Positions 1 to 5,559 of a stretch of 12,340 nucleotides of DNA are shown piece after piece. The notes below the pieces were generated by a model. The model saw only the letters and a program-made list of their open reading frames with translations. It was not told the DNA's origin and made no database searches. The position numbers and the translations under genes were made by a program. The stretch lies in contig CAYYVQ010000075.1 of the NCBI GenBank assembly GCA_964475205.1, positions 1 to 12,340 of the forward strand. The letters run 5' to 3'. The DNA comes from CAYSRM01 sp964475205. Lineage in GTDB: Bacteria > Verrucomicrobiota > Kiritimatiellia > UBA8416 > CAYSRM01. Each line of letters begins with the position of its first letter. The stretch's first letter is position 1.

Positions 1-37
1 CCCGGCTCTCTGCGCAAAGCCATTGATCTAAAGCAAC
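1..37 (+). repeat. Left arm of a 37-bp inverted repeat
   Basis: Bases 1-37 are the reverse complement of 1720-1756 with one mismatch. In both copies, read in the sense of this arm, one frame spells LRKAIDLKQ, so both may derive from the same unrecognised coding or mobile sequence. The arm is cut by the window edge, so the true repeat may be longer. Together the arms bracket the DUF4258 pair and the RAYT remnants. Confidence 0.8.
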
Positions 38-58
38 ATGTCCACTCTCATCACGGAG

Positions 59-79
59 TTGATGAATAGATTAGGTTAA
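59..79 (+). repeat. Copy 1 of a dispersed 20-bp motif (TGAATAGATYAGGYTA)
   Basis: The core TGAATAGATTAGGTTAA also occurs at 1839-1858 (+) and, inverted, at 12288-12307, with small changes. Similarity between copies 1 and 2 extends about 20 bp upstream (ACATG..CACTC). The function is unknown. It could be the end of a mobile element or a worn recombination junction. Confidence 0.65.
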
Positions 80-122
80 CGAAATGAATGCGTGTAATAG
101 TATTGATGAGATGATGAGCAGC

Positions 123-151
123 TTGCTCAATTTCGCGTTTCATGATAGCGT
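123..151 (+). promoter_or_regulatory. Candidate promoter for the DUF4258 gene
   Basis: TTGCTC (123-128), a 17-bp spacer, TAGCGT (146-151), then exactly 6 bp to the ATG at 158. The -10 is poor (3 of 6), but the placement matches three other cassette promoters in the window and predicts a leaderless transcript. No Shine-Dalgarno sequence precedes the ATG. Confidence 0.4.
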
Positions 152-157
152 ATTTAC

Positions 158-481
158 ATGAGTGGCACGCTGGAACAGATCAAGGCGCTGGTCGCCCGAG
201 GCGAAGTCAAAGTGTCCGACCATGGATACGACGAACTCGCGGACGACGACATTCTTGTGCACGCTCTTGTCCGTGGAGTGGCAGACGCTGAGATACTGGA
301 GGACTATCTCAACTTCCCGAAAGGACCGTGCGTTCTTGTGTTGCAGCACGATTCGGATGGCGGAGCAATCCACGCTGTGTGGGGCATACCGAAAGACGCG
401 ACAGGTCCGGCCGTTCTTGTCACGGCTTACAGGCCGGATCCCGCGAGATGGACTGATGAGTTTAGGAGACGAAAGAAATGA
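158..481 (+). CDS. DUF4258 family protein, putative toxin of a TA pair
   Basis: The 107-residue protein has the look of a DUF4258 protein: an N-terminal stretch with VSDHGYDEL (about residues 20-28), a middle DYLNFPKGP segment and a basic C-terminus. DUF4258 proteins are small, often encoded beside a short acidic partner, and are considered RelE-like putative toxins. The biochemical activity is not established from sequence. The stop overlaps the next start by 4 bp (ATGA), indicating translational coupling. It is on the + strand, opposite to the rest of the cassette array, in a segment bounded by repeats and transposase remnants. The ATG at 158 lacks an SD and lies 6 bp after a -10-like box, so the message may be leaderless. 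The family call comes from motif resemblance only. Confidence 0.7.
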   Translation: MSGTLEQIKALVARGEVKVSDHGYDELADDDILVHALVRGVADAEILEDYLNFPKGPCVLVLQHDSDGGAIHAVWGIPKDATGPAVLVTAYRPDPARWTDEFRRRKK

Positions 482-693
482 GTACAAGACACACAACCAA
501 GCTGGTTCACGAGGGAGATTACGTGGCCGAAGTCGATGTTGAGTTGACCGACTCAGACACCGGATGGTCCCCCTATCTGTCCCTTGATGACGCCTACCGG
601 CTCGACGACGTTCGCGCTGCGCTGCGCCGTGGCGATATCAAGAAGGCCGGAAGTCTTGCCCGTGTTTTCGAGCTGAAACCGGTGACGGCGTAG
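478..693 (+). CDS. Small acidic partner (antitoxin-like) of the DUF4258 protein
   Basis: The 71-residue, acidic protein begins MSTRHTTKLVHEGDYVAEVDV and contains the segment TGWSPYLSLDDAYRLDDVR followed by ALRRGDIKKAG. Short proteins with this pattern are commonly found just downstream of DUF4258 genes and are presumed antitoxins. An AGGAG about 9 bp upstream supports the ATG, which overlaps the previous stop. The arrangement is toxin first, antitoxin second. No DNA-binding fold is evident, so how the pair would be autoregulated is unclear. Directly downstream is an attC-like inverted repeat (702-820). Confidence 0.65.
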   Translation: MSTRHTTKLVHEGDYVAEVDVELTDSDTGWSPYLSLDDAYRLDDVRAALRRGDIKKAGSLARVFELKPVTA

Positions 694-701
694 ACAAGAG
701 C

Positions 702-820
702 GGAGAACAAGGTTGCTCCACCGTACCAAGTAAGGCCGAGCGATGCGCGTCCTCACTCTAGCCAATGAGGGGGAGCAAGGGTCACGTCTCGACAATCGAC
801 ATTTCGTCAAGCAACCTTTT
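702..820 (+). repeat. attC-like imperfect inverted repeat, damaged at the right end
   Basis: AAGGTTGCT (709-717) pairs with AGCAACCTT (810-818), and CCTCA/TGAGG pair inside. GGAGAAC then AAG at 702-711 mimics an R'' box plus spacer. The expected GTT of R' is absent after 818, where the RAYT remnant begins almost at once (823). It may be the attC of the + strand cassette cut at its crossover point, or merely a hairpin. Confidence 0.4.
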
Positions 821-822
821 CG

Positions 823-984
823 TCATTCTTGCCAGAGGCTTATCTTTTTAAGCTTCTCCTCAAAACGGCAAATCGCTTTTGACACTGTTTTGTAACCCGT
901 TCCGCCAGCGTAGTCACCTATTTCTTTGAGTGTGGCGCCGCTTCTACTGCGCGCCTGATAAGTTTCCAAGGGACATACCTTTCC
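823..984 (-). pseudogene. C-terminal remnant of a RAYT-like transposase (HTH tail)
   Basis: A minus-strand frame is open from the TGA next to 984 down to the stop at 823-825, giving 53 codons with no usable start. The residues SGATLKEIGDYAGGTGYKTV followed by SKAICRFEEKLKK resemble the DnaA-like helix-turn-helix tail that follows the HUH (Y1) domain in many REP-associated tyrosine transposases. The catalytic N-terminal domain with its HUH motif and tyrosine is missing, so this is a dead fragment. The assignment rests on remembered family patterns, and other HTH proteins are possible. Confidence 0.5.
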
Positions 985-1205
985 TCAAACAAATGCATTC
1001 GTTTCTCAGGAACTCAGTCCGGGAAGACAGCTACCACGGATTCCGCCTTTCCTGAAATTCGCAAAATTCGCGTTATTCGCGGTTTCCCTAAACAATTCCC
1101 CTCTTCCTCTATTCCCGAAAACAGCTTTACACCACCGCCAGGCATTCCTACACTTGAAGTGTTGTATAGCAAAATAGGGGACACACAATATATCTCTTTG
1201 CACGG
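985..1205. other. Gene-free spacer between two transposase remnants
   Basis: No credible gene is present. It holds three ATTCGC units at a 9-bp period (1057, 1066, 1075) and an AT-rich, REP-like tract reading AAAATAGGGGACACAC at about 1170-1190. Such GGGGACAC ends often accompany RAYT-type elements. Confidence 0.45.
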
Positions 1206-1661
1206 CTAATCCGCCGAAACCGTGTCTTTCTTGCTTTTTACCCTAAATTCGGCAGTTGCCGTTTCTAGGTTCAGTCTTTTTAGCTGATACGATACCGATG
1301 CGCCAGTACCATAACCAAGCTCATCAGCCGCCTCTCTTTGATTCATTCCGGCATGTTTACATAACATTTTTGCGGCAACCGGCCTGGCAAGTGAATTATA
1401 CTGCGTCTTCTTCAAATCGGTCATTTCAAAGCCAAAAGAGGACGCCACCGTTTGCAATATATGGTCCACATCATATAGCTCTACTTCCCTTCTAAATGAC
1501 ACATCTTCGCCGCGAGCATATGCTTTCTTCAATTCCTCATACTCTTTATCCACCCATTTTTGAAACGCCTTGCTGCCTATACCCCTCCTGCCGGATTTCA
1601 TAAGCTCTGCAAACTCATCATCTGTTTCCGCCAGGCCAGTCTCTACAAACCGCCTGTAAGC
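1206..1661 (-). pseudogene. RAYT-like transposase, C-terminal part only
   Basis: The frame that gives a 131-residue ORF from the ATG at 1601 stays open upstream through RFVETGLAETDDEFAEL to about 1661, where it runs into GGTCTGACC repeats and a stop. The order AYRRFVETGL, then a linker, then SLARPVAAKMLCKHAGMNQR and GTGASVSYQLKRL matches the region after the catalytic domain plus the C-terminal HTH of REP-associated tyrosine transposases. The HUH and tyrosine part that cuts DNA is gone, so this cannot be an active transposase. The break coincides with the REP-like units. The short ORF from 1601 could still be translated, but no SD is obvious. Confidence 0.6.
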
Positions 1662-1688
1662 CTGACCCCGGTCTGACCCGGTCTGACC
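1660..1688. repeat. Tandem REP-like GGTCTGACC units
   Basis: Two exact 10-bp-spaced copies of GGTCTGACC, plus a degenerate GCCTGACC copy, lie exactly where the RAYT frame breaks. The unit is nearly palindromic, as expected of sequence recognised by RAYT proteins. Confidence 0.55.
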
Positions 1689-1719
1689 TTATATGGGGTT
1701 GGTCGGACGCTTACCGCAG

Positions 1720-1756
1720 GTTGCTTTAGATCAATGGCTTTGCGCAGATAGCCGGG
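1720..1756 (-). repeat. Right arm of the 37-bp inverted repeat
   Basis: Reverse complement of 1-37 with a single mismatch. It lies within a minus-strand ORF (1643-1825) that begins MCMSLHLNDFAGQPILTYVY and that I do not recognise. That ORF ends in translated REP-like repeats and is probably not a gene. Confidence 0.8.
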
Positions 1757-1838
1757 TGAAGGCGCATAGACATACGTCAAGATCGGCTGGCCAGCAAAGT
1801 CGTTGAGATGAAGTGACATGCACACTCGTAATAGATTT

Positions 1839-1858
1839 TTATGAATAGATCAGGCTAA
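1839..1858 (+). repeat. Copy 2 of the dispersed 20-bp motif
   Basis: TTATGAATAGATCAGGCTAA, immediately next to the R' box (1861-1867) of the last recognised attC of the array. It marks the left limit of the cassette array. Confidence 0.6.
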
Positions 1859-1860
1859 GC

Positions 1861-1937
1861 GCAGAACGGTCAGGATGAAGCGCAAGTGGAAGGCCGTCCG
1901 CGGCCTTTCACTTGTCGCTTCGATCCTCTTATCCGAT
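1861..1937 (-). repeat. attC site of the PIN cassette
   Basis: Read on the minus strand: ATCGGAT (R'', 1937-1931, weak), spacer AAG, then the arm AGGATcGAAGCGaCAAGTG pairing with CACTTGCGCTTCATCCT, leaving two extrahelical bases. An inner AAGGCCG/CGGCCTT stem follows, then spacer GACC and R' GTTCTGC (1867-1861). The stem is the most perfect in the window. R'' departs from the usual AAC ending, so recombination competence is doubtful. Confidence 0.7.
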
Positions 1938-2049
1938 CAGACTTCTGTCGGGACTGGTAAAACTGCACGAGCTTGTGCGAATCGAACCCGCACCGCCGGG
2001 AGATCGCCTCTCTTGAATCCCATACACGTTGCAACGTTGAATCGGTCAT
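1870..2049 (-). CDS. Small partner protein of the PIN-domain gene
   Basis: The 59-residue ORF starts at an ATG that overlaps the PIN gene stop (ATGA), with AGGAGG about 8 bp upstream inside the end of the PIN gene. The N-terminal part MTDSTLQRVWDSREAISRRC resembles short proteins often encoded next to PIN-domain toxins, which suggests an antitoxin-like role. This is inferred from position and general pattern, not from a recognised domain. The last 20 or so residues, basic and low in complexity, are encoded by the attC stem itself, so the natural end of the protein may have been lost or moved. It can be called a hypothetical protein with moderate confidence that it is translated. Confidence 0.6.
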   Translation of the reverse strand: MTDSTLQRVWDSREAISRRCGFDSHKLVQFYQSRQKSDRIRGSKRQVKGRGRPSTCASS

Positions 2050-2522
2050 GATGACTCCTCCTTACACAATTCCAATGGTGTGACGAGCGCCGGGATGAAC
2101 AGCCCAAGACGCGTGTTGATAATGCGGATATGCTCAAACTTATTGGCATTGGCGATGTGTGTGCAATTCCACGTCAGAAGAAAATCGCACTTATGATACG
2201 ACGCAAGCGCGAGATGTAACGCATCACCAAGGTGTCCCCTAGGCATCAAGTGGTTCGCAAGATAGACATCGATGATATCTGCGATGTCGTCAACAATTTC
2301 AAGTTGTGGCAGGTTGGCTACCAAAGCGATGGCTGCGGCCTGGGTCTCGTACTCTCCTTCCTGCAACTCGGCGACGACGCCCTCGCTCGTGACGATGTCG
2401 TACCGAGAGGCACACTGGCCCCACCACTGGCGCGTCCAGTGCCGCCTGGCCACCATCTCCGGCTCTTCTCGTGTTTCGTGATAGAAACTCGGGATGGATG
2501 TTTCGATGTAGACCGTTTTCAT
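2046..2522 (-). CDS. PIN-domain protein, VapC-like putative ribonuclease toxin
   Basis: The 158-residue protein starts MKTVYIETSIPSF, the typical beta-1 and acidic residue of a PIN fold (E instead of the more common D at position 7). It continues with an internal VTSEGVVAEL, GDALHLALA (about residues 98-106) and FLLTWNC further on, matching the acidic clusters of PIN nucleases. Such proteins usually cut RNA in TA systems and are held inactive by a partner. Here the likely partner is the overlapping 59-residue ORF. The gene has its own promoter (2529-2557) and lies between two attC sites, so it is a complete self-expressed cassette. The C-terminus (IPALVTPLELCKEESS) is typical of this PIN subgroup. 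Confidence 0.8.
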   Translation of the reverse strand: MKTVYIETSIPSFYHETREEPEMVARRHWTRQWWGQCASRYDIVTSEGVVAELQEGEYETQAAAIALVANLPQLEIVDDIADIIDVYLANHLMPRGHLGDALHLALASYHKCDFLLTWNCTHIANANKFEHIRIINTRLGLFIPALVTPLELCKEESS

Positions 2523-2528
2523 GCTATT

Positions 2529-2557
2529 ATGATACGAGATTCAGTGTCTGGTATCAA
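2529..2557 (-). promoter_or_regulatory. Promoter of the PIN cassette, leaderless placement
   Basis: On the minus strand, TTGATA (2557-2552), a 17-bp spacer and TATCAT (2534-2529), then 6 bp to the ATG at 2522. Both hexamers are good. Transcription would be expected to start at or near the A of the ATG, and no SD is present. Confidence 0.65.
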
Positions 2558-2558
2558 G

Positions 2559-2634
2559 ATCGAACGACGACCGTCACCATTTTCTGGAAAGCCGTTGGCG
2601 ACTTTTCAGAAATATGTGTAGGGGCTTGTTCTGC
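2559..2634 (-). repeat. attC site of the ParE cassette
   Basis: Minus-strand reading: R'' GCAGAAC (2634-2628) directly after the ParE stop, spacer AAG, an imperfect arm, an inner stem ATTTCTG/CAGAAAAT with CC-AAC-GG at its tip, and R' GTTCGAT (2565-2559), followed by the PIN promoter. The outer arms pair poorly, so this is less certain than the others. Confidence 0.6.
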
Positions 2635-2922
2635 TCAGACTCTGTTCTTCCAGTAGCCAGGCCGACGATGCAAGTTCGCAACGGCAATGATGCGCAACGT
2701 GCCAAACTTAACCTGGAAGATTACTCCATAGGGAAATCGATTTACGAGGCACCGTTTCGTGTTCTTCGATATCTCAGCCCACGCGGCTGGATACTCGGAA
2801 ATACGTCCAGTGGCATAGACCGCCTCCGCGAACTCCATACCAAGACCGACCTGGCAGGCCTCATAGTAATGTACGGACTCGTCGAACTCCTTGTCCGCCA
2901 GAGGGTCGAAGTAGAATTTCAC
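2635..2922 (-). CDS. ParE/RelE-family toxin with a start codon made at an intron junction
   Basis: The protein of about 96 residues (VKFYFDPLADKEFDESVHYY through HRRPGYWKNRV) is a ParE/RelE-superfamily toxin by its whole pattern: an N-terminal beta strand, two helices with EFAEAVY, then RCLVNRFPYGVIFQV and a terminal RRPGYW. Family members poison gyrase or cleave mRNA; the target cannot be told here. Relatives normally begin MKFYF. Here the codon is GTG (2922-2920), exactly where the group II intron reverse transcriptase frame stops matching, so the break probably changed ATG to GTG. An in-frame ATG at 2958 lies in intron sequence and is a poor choice. GGAAGG from the intron sits 7 bp upstream and could serve as an SD. 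No antitoxin gene remains in the cassette. Confidence 0.75.
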   Translation of the reverse strand: MKFYFDPLADKEFDESVHYYEACQVGLGMEFAEAVYATGRISEYPAAWAEISKNTKRCLVNRFPYGVIFQVKFGTLRIIAVANLHRRPGYWKNRV

Positions 2923-3083
2923 GGCGCGGCCTTCCGGTTCAGATTGTAGAAGCTCCATCGCAGAGTTTCCTCATTCAGAAGGGTGTAAACCCCTCCAAAG
3001 CGATGGCGTTTACTGACCCGCGCTCTGTTCGCTATACCGGCAAGCACAGCTTGCACATGTTTTTCGGCCTGTCTATTCCGCAT
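2919..3083 (-). pseudogene. N-terminal fragment of a group II intron reverse transcriptase/maturase
   Basis: A frame from an ATG at 3083 gives 54 residues: RHRFGGVYTLLNEETLRW followed by SFYNLNRKAAP, then a stop. This is the RT-0/RT-1 start of intron-encoded proteins, where relatives continue with GVDG. The frame is cut right after AAP by the ParE gene. All polymerase motifs, the maturase domain and any endonuclease domain are missing, so no activity is possible. Upstream is the matching intron RNA domain I region. Confidence 0.7.
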
Positions 3084-3645
3084 GTGAACTGCCTTCCGGC
3101 GCGTTCATTGCGCCGATCCCTTTGCCATCCCCGCTGGATGCGGGGCACCGGTGCACGGCTCTCGCGTGCTCGGACTACTATGAATCGGTCTAATTCCCCC
3201 GTACCCTTCTGTTCCGCTCCGATTCTTCGCTTCGCATACCCCGTCTCAGGACGAGGAGATCAGGGGGGCCTCCCACGTTTCGCACGTATCTCTTGCCGCA
3301 TGTCGCGCTCTCGGACTCCGACGGCTGACCAGTCCTGTAACTCCGGCGTTCCTTTAACCCCGGCGGGTGTCCCCGCCAGAGAGGCCGGCTTCTGTCGTCC
3401 TGAACGTTACGGGCTTCCGGTACGTTCACCCCGTCGCCCACCGCATCTAAACGCTATTACGAAGCTGAATCGCTTCAGGGGCTTGCGGTTCCCCTTACGG
3501 CCTACGGCATTCTCTGTGTACGCTTAACCTCCTTTGTTCACCTTCCGGCTCCGCCGGAGGTCCAACCCTCAATACATGACAGAGAGCTTGACCTGTTATG
3601 ACGGGGACTCTCACCCCGCAGGATACGTGTGCCAGCGTGGCGCAC
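2923..3645 (-). mobile_element. 5' fragment of a group II intron inserted in an attC site
   Basis: Read on the minus strand the segment starts GTGCGCCACGCTGG at 3645, fitting the group II 5' consensus GUGYG. It continues with GGGGTGAGAGTCCCC (about 3608-3594) and later ATACGTGCGAAACGTGGGAGG-like and GGGGGAATTAGACC-like tracts that are typical of domain I-III and pre-ORF sequence, then the RT fragment. Domain V, domain VI and nearly all the ORF are missing, so the intron cannot splice or move. It explains the GC-rich gene-free stretch between the ParE gene and the lipoprotein gene. Group IIC-attC introns are known to target attC; the class of this intron is not determined here. Confidence 0.7.
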
Positions 3646-3704
3646 GAACGCTTGAAATGCCTTTTTGCGCGTATGCGACAATAAAGTCGATTTCGTTGTT
3701 GAGT
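3643..3704 (-). repeat. attC site of the DKNYY cassette, invaded by the intron
   Basis: Minus-strand reading: R'' ACTCAAC (3704-3698), GAAATcG pairing with CATTTC with one extrahelical base, inner TTGTCGC/GCGCAA-type bases, spacer AAGC, R' GTTCGTG (3649-3643). R'' is the exact complement of the cassette's own R' (GTTGAGT, 4832-4826). The intron 5' end (3645) lies inside R', right after GTTC. Confidence 0.7.
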
Positions 3705-3709
3705 GTTCT

Positions 3710-4813
3710 TTACAGCAGTTCTCCTGCAGCTTGCATGCGCTCAACCAAGGCTGGGCGCTTCAAAACATCAATTTGCCAATCAGGAACGGGCAAAGCCGTA
3801 GAGTTGCTGGGTGCCGGTGATAAGCTGATATCCTTCAAAGTATCACCTGAAACCTTGGCTTTGACAGTTGCGAGCGGCTTTCCCGTGCGCTTTTCGTAGA
3901 ACACGGTTTCTGTAATCAACTCTCCGCCCTCTTTGTACACGGTTACTGGTGTGCAATGCCATCTATCAACAAGAAACACATATTTCCCGCCTTTGCCTTT
4001 CAGGTCGTCGATTATCCCAAATGTTGTTGGATCAGCATGCAGAAACTTGAGTCCGTTCACGTACACACCGTTCTTGTCAGAGAACACCTGGTAACCATAC
4101 GTGCAGTGCAGATGCAGTCTGCACGTGGCAGCGTCAATTTCTGAAAAAGGATATCCGCTCCGGTACACATTGTCTTTATCTTTTGCCAGAAACGAATCAC
4201 CCAGCACTTTGAATGTTGCCATGTCTGCATCATCAATTGGTGTAGTGCACCACAGCACCATATTCTTATCCCTGTAGTATCCTGAACCGAGATGCTGAAA
4301 TGTTTCAGGGTCAGCATTCGGGATGAGGGTGCTTTGATAATATACCCGGTTTCGATCTTTCCACACCCAATGTGGACGAACAACTGTCGCTGTGGCCGCG
4401 TCTGCGCCCTCCATTATTGTGTCTGTTCTCCATACGTGGTTGCTGTCCCTGGCCAGATCAGAATCGAGGCTCTCAAAGGTAGTAGGGTCTGCCCCGACTA
4501 GCTCAACAATCCAAAAGCGGCCGGGACTTATCCATTTGTAATAAACCCTATTCTTGTCTTTTGTGTAGTCCTCGTTGAGAACCACAAAACTGGCAGAATC
4601 AACAGCACTGCAGAGTTTAAGCGGATGCCCAACTGCGTCTGCAAATTCATCAATGTCATGGCGTCCTTCACGATCAATACGCTTACCCTCAAACAGAATA
4701 TATTCTCTTGACCTGCTGTACCCGTGTCCAAGCGGCTCTCCGGTTAACAGACATCCAGAAACGAAACATGACATCAGAATCAAGCAGGATAGTGTTTTTG
4801 TATATTGATACAT
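3710..4813 (-). CDS. DKNYY-repeat family lipoprotein
   Basis: The 367-residue protein starts MYQYTKTLSCLILMSCFVSG followed by C21 (VSGC lipobox), so it is probably a lipoprotein anchored at the cell envelope. The rest is built from repeated units around DKNxVY or DxNxVW (DKNRVYY, DSNHVW, DRNRVYY, DKNMVLW, DKDNVYR, DKNGVYV), each followed by a D-P/A-TF phrase such as ADPTTF. This is the pattern of the DKNYY family, whose function is unknown. The ATG at 4813 is preferred over the upstream TTG at 4831 because AAAGGA lies close upstream and the lipoprotein signal starts there. The gene begins 12 bp after R' of the preceding attC and has no promoter of its own, so it depends on upstream transcription. 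Confidence 0.8.
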   Translation of the reverse strand: MYQYTKTLSCLILMSCFVSGCLLTGEPLGHGYSRSREYILFEGKRIDREGRHDIDEFADAVGHPLKLCSAVDSASFVVLNEDYTKDKNRVYYKWISPGRFWIVELVGADPTTFESLDSDLARDSNHVWRTDTIMEGADAATATVVRPHWVWKDRNRVYYQSTLIPNADPETFQHLGSGYYRDKNMVLWCTTPIDDADMATFKVLGDSFLAKDKDNVYRSGYPFSEIDAATCRLHLHCTYGYQVFSDKNGVYVNGLKFLHADPTTFGIIDDLKGKGGKYVFLVDRWHCTPVTVYKEGGELITETVFYEKRTGKPLATVKAKVSGDTLKDISLSPAPSNSTALPVPDWQIDVLKRPALVERMQAAGELL

Positions 4814-4825
4814 TTTCCTTTCTTC

Positions 4826-4905
4826 ACTCAACGCCTACTTTAACCGTCAAATTGAATCGCGCCAAAGGCGCGATTAAATTTGTACGGTTGAAGGTTTTGT
4901 TAGGC
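4826..4905 (-). repeat. attC site of the HigBA cassette
   Basis: Minus-strand reading: R'' GCCTAAC (4905-4899), arm TTCAACCGT pairing with ACGGTTAA, inner CAAATT..AATCGCGCC/GGCGCGATT stem with a TTT-type tip, R' GTTGAGT (4832-4826). R'' is the perfect complement of R' at the start of the HigBA cassette (GTTAGGC, 5507-5501). The higA stop codon TAA lies inside R''. Confidence 0.85.
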
Positions 4906-5160
4906 TGCCTTTTGTTCTTTCAAGTCCCATCCTGGAAAAACAAGAACAGCAGGGTGGCATTTGAGAGCTCTTGCAAGAACCTTTGCTCTCTCAACACCAA
5001 GGTTGATCCTGTCGTTTTCAAGACCTGAGATTGTCGATTGAGGGATGCCCGTAAGTTCTGCAAGGGCAGACTGGCTGAGCTCCTGAAGTTCGCGCATAAT
5101 GCGAACGGAGTCACCGACGGACACCTCAACGGTTTTTTTTGCTTTTCTATAATTCTTCAT
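4900..5160 (-). CDS. higA: XRE-family HTH antitoxin, HigA-like
   Basis: The protein of about 86 residues carries one Cro/C1-type helix-turn-helix: SVRIMRELQELSQSALAELT (from residue 19), GIPQSTISGLENDR and NLGVERAKVLARALKCHPAV. In HigBA systems it binds both the toxin and the operon operator. The ATG at 5160 is chosen because AGGAGG lies 7 bp upstream; an earlier ATG at 5181 falls inside the toxin gene. The SD is made by the last codons (RRK) of the toxin. The final stop lies in the R'' box of the attC, so the gene fills the cassette to its end. An AT-rich palindromic tract at the toxin promoter is a plausible operator. Confidence 0.8.
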   Translation of the reverse strand: MKNYRKAKKTVEVSVGDSVRIMRELQELSQSALAELTGIPQSTISGLENDRINLGVERAKVLARALKCHPAVLVFPGWDLKEQKAA

Positions 5161-5161
5161 A

Positions 5162-5443
5162 TTATTTCCTCCTGTAATCATGAGGAGTTATATCGATCAC
5201 CTTTACATACAGTTTCTTATCTTCAACCTTGTAAATAAGCCTGAATTGTTTGCCTAATCTGGATGATCGAAACCCTTGCCATTGTCCACTCAAGGCTTCG
5301 TCGTGAAATCCCTTGATCAACCTCAAACCCTGAGGTCCAGATATGGTAACAATGTCCTTCCATTTTTCATATCGCTCAAGCACCTCAACAGGGATTCTAC
5401 TGAGCTTGCGGACCAATGAATTATGTTCATATATCTCCCACAT
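5162..5443 (-). CDS. higB: HigB/RelE-family mRNA interferase toxin
   Basis: The 93-residue protein MWEIYEHNSLVRKLSRIP.. contains GFHDEALSGQWQGFRSSRLG, then FRLIYKVEDKKLYVKVIDIT and a final HDYRRK. This matches RelE/HigB-type ribosome-dependent endoribonucleases, where the C-terminal basic and aromatic residues contribute to RNA cleavage. The toxin gene comes before its XRE antitoxin, the hallmark of HigBA order, with 1 bp between stop and next start. A strong promoter lies so close that the message would start at the ATG, and no SD is seen. The R' box is 57 bp upstream. Toxin identity is well supported; the exact subfamily is not. Confidence 0.8.
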   Translation of the reverse strand: MWEIYEHNSLVRKLSRIPVEVLERYEKWKDIVTISGPQGLRLIKGFHDEALSGQWQGFRSSRLGKQFRLIYKVEDKKLYVKVIDITPHDYRRK

Positions 5444-5449
5444 ACCTAT

Positions 5450-5478
5450 AATGTACTATATCAAATATGGTATGTCAA
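5450..5478 (-). promoter_or_regulatory. Promoter of the HigBA cassette, leaderless placement
   Basis: On the minus strand, TTGACA (5478-5473, perfect -35), a 17-bp spacer and TACATT (5455-5450), then 6 bp to the ATG at 5443. The AT-rich palindromic bases CATATTTGATATAG between the boxes are a candidate HigA operator. Confidence 0.7.
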
Positions 5479-5500
5479 TATATGGATTCAATTTCTTTAA

Positions 5501-5559
5501 GCCTAACGTCCCGGATCTCGCGCGGCTATAAGCCGTAGCGAGCATCCCGCTTGTTGGAC
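5501..5559 (-). repeat. attC site of the sulfatase cassette
   Basis: Minus-strand reading: R'' GTCCAAC (5559-5553), AAG, GCGGGATgCTCGC pairing with GCGAGATCC with the extrahelical G typical of attC, inner CGGCT/AGCCG hairpin, R' GTTAGGC (5507-5501). It is compact (59 bp) and fits the attC consensus closely. R'' matches the cassette's R' (GTTAGAC) at 6 of 7 positions. The last codons of the sulfatase lie inside it. Confidence 0.85.

Noticed and set aside
1643..1825. Minus-strand ORF of 60 codons (MCMSLHLNDFAGQ...)
   Set aside because: Its second half is translated REP-like repeat and the first half matches no family I know. It may be a fragment of a real gene, but it is not supported as a gene here.
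1965..2045. tRNA-like T-arm (GGGTTCGATTC) on the minus strand
   Set aside because: The GGTTCGATT loop has a short stem, but no acceptor, D or anticodon arm can be placed around it, and it lies within the small ORF overlapping the PIN gene.
3003..3527. Plus-strand ORF of 174 codons with a protein-like sequence
   Set aside because: It is the antisense of group II intron RNA; such translations are commonly mis-annotated as hypothetical proteins.
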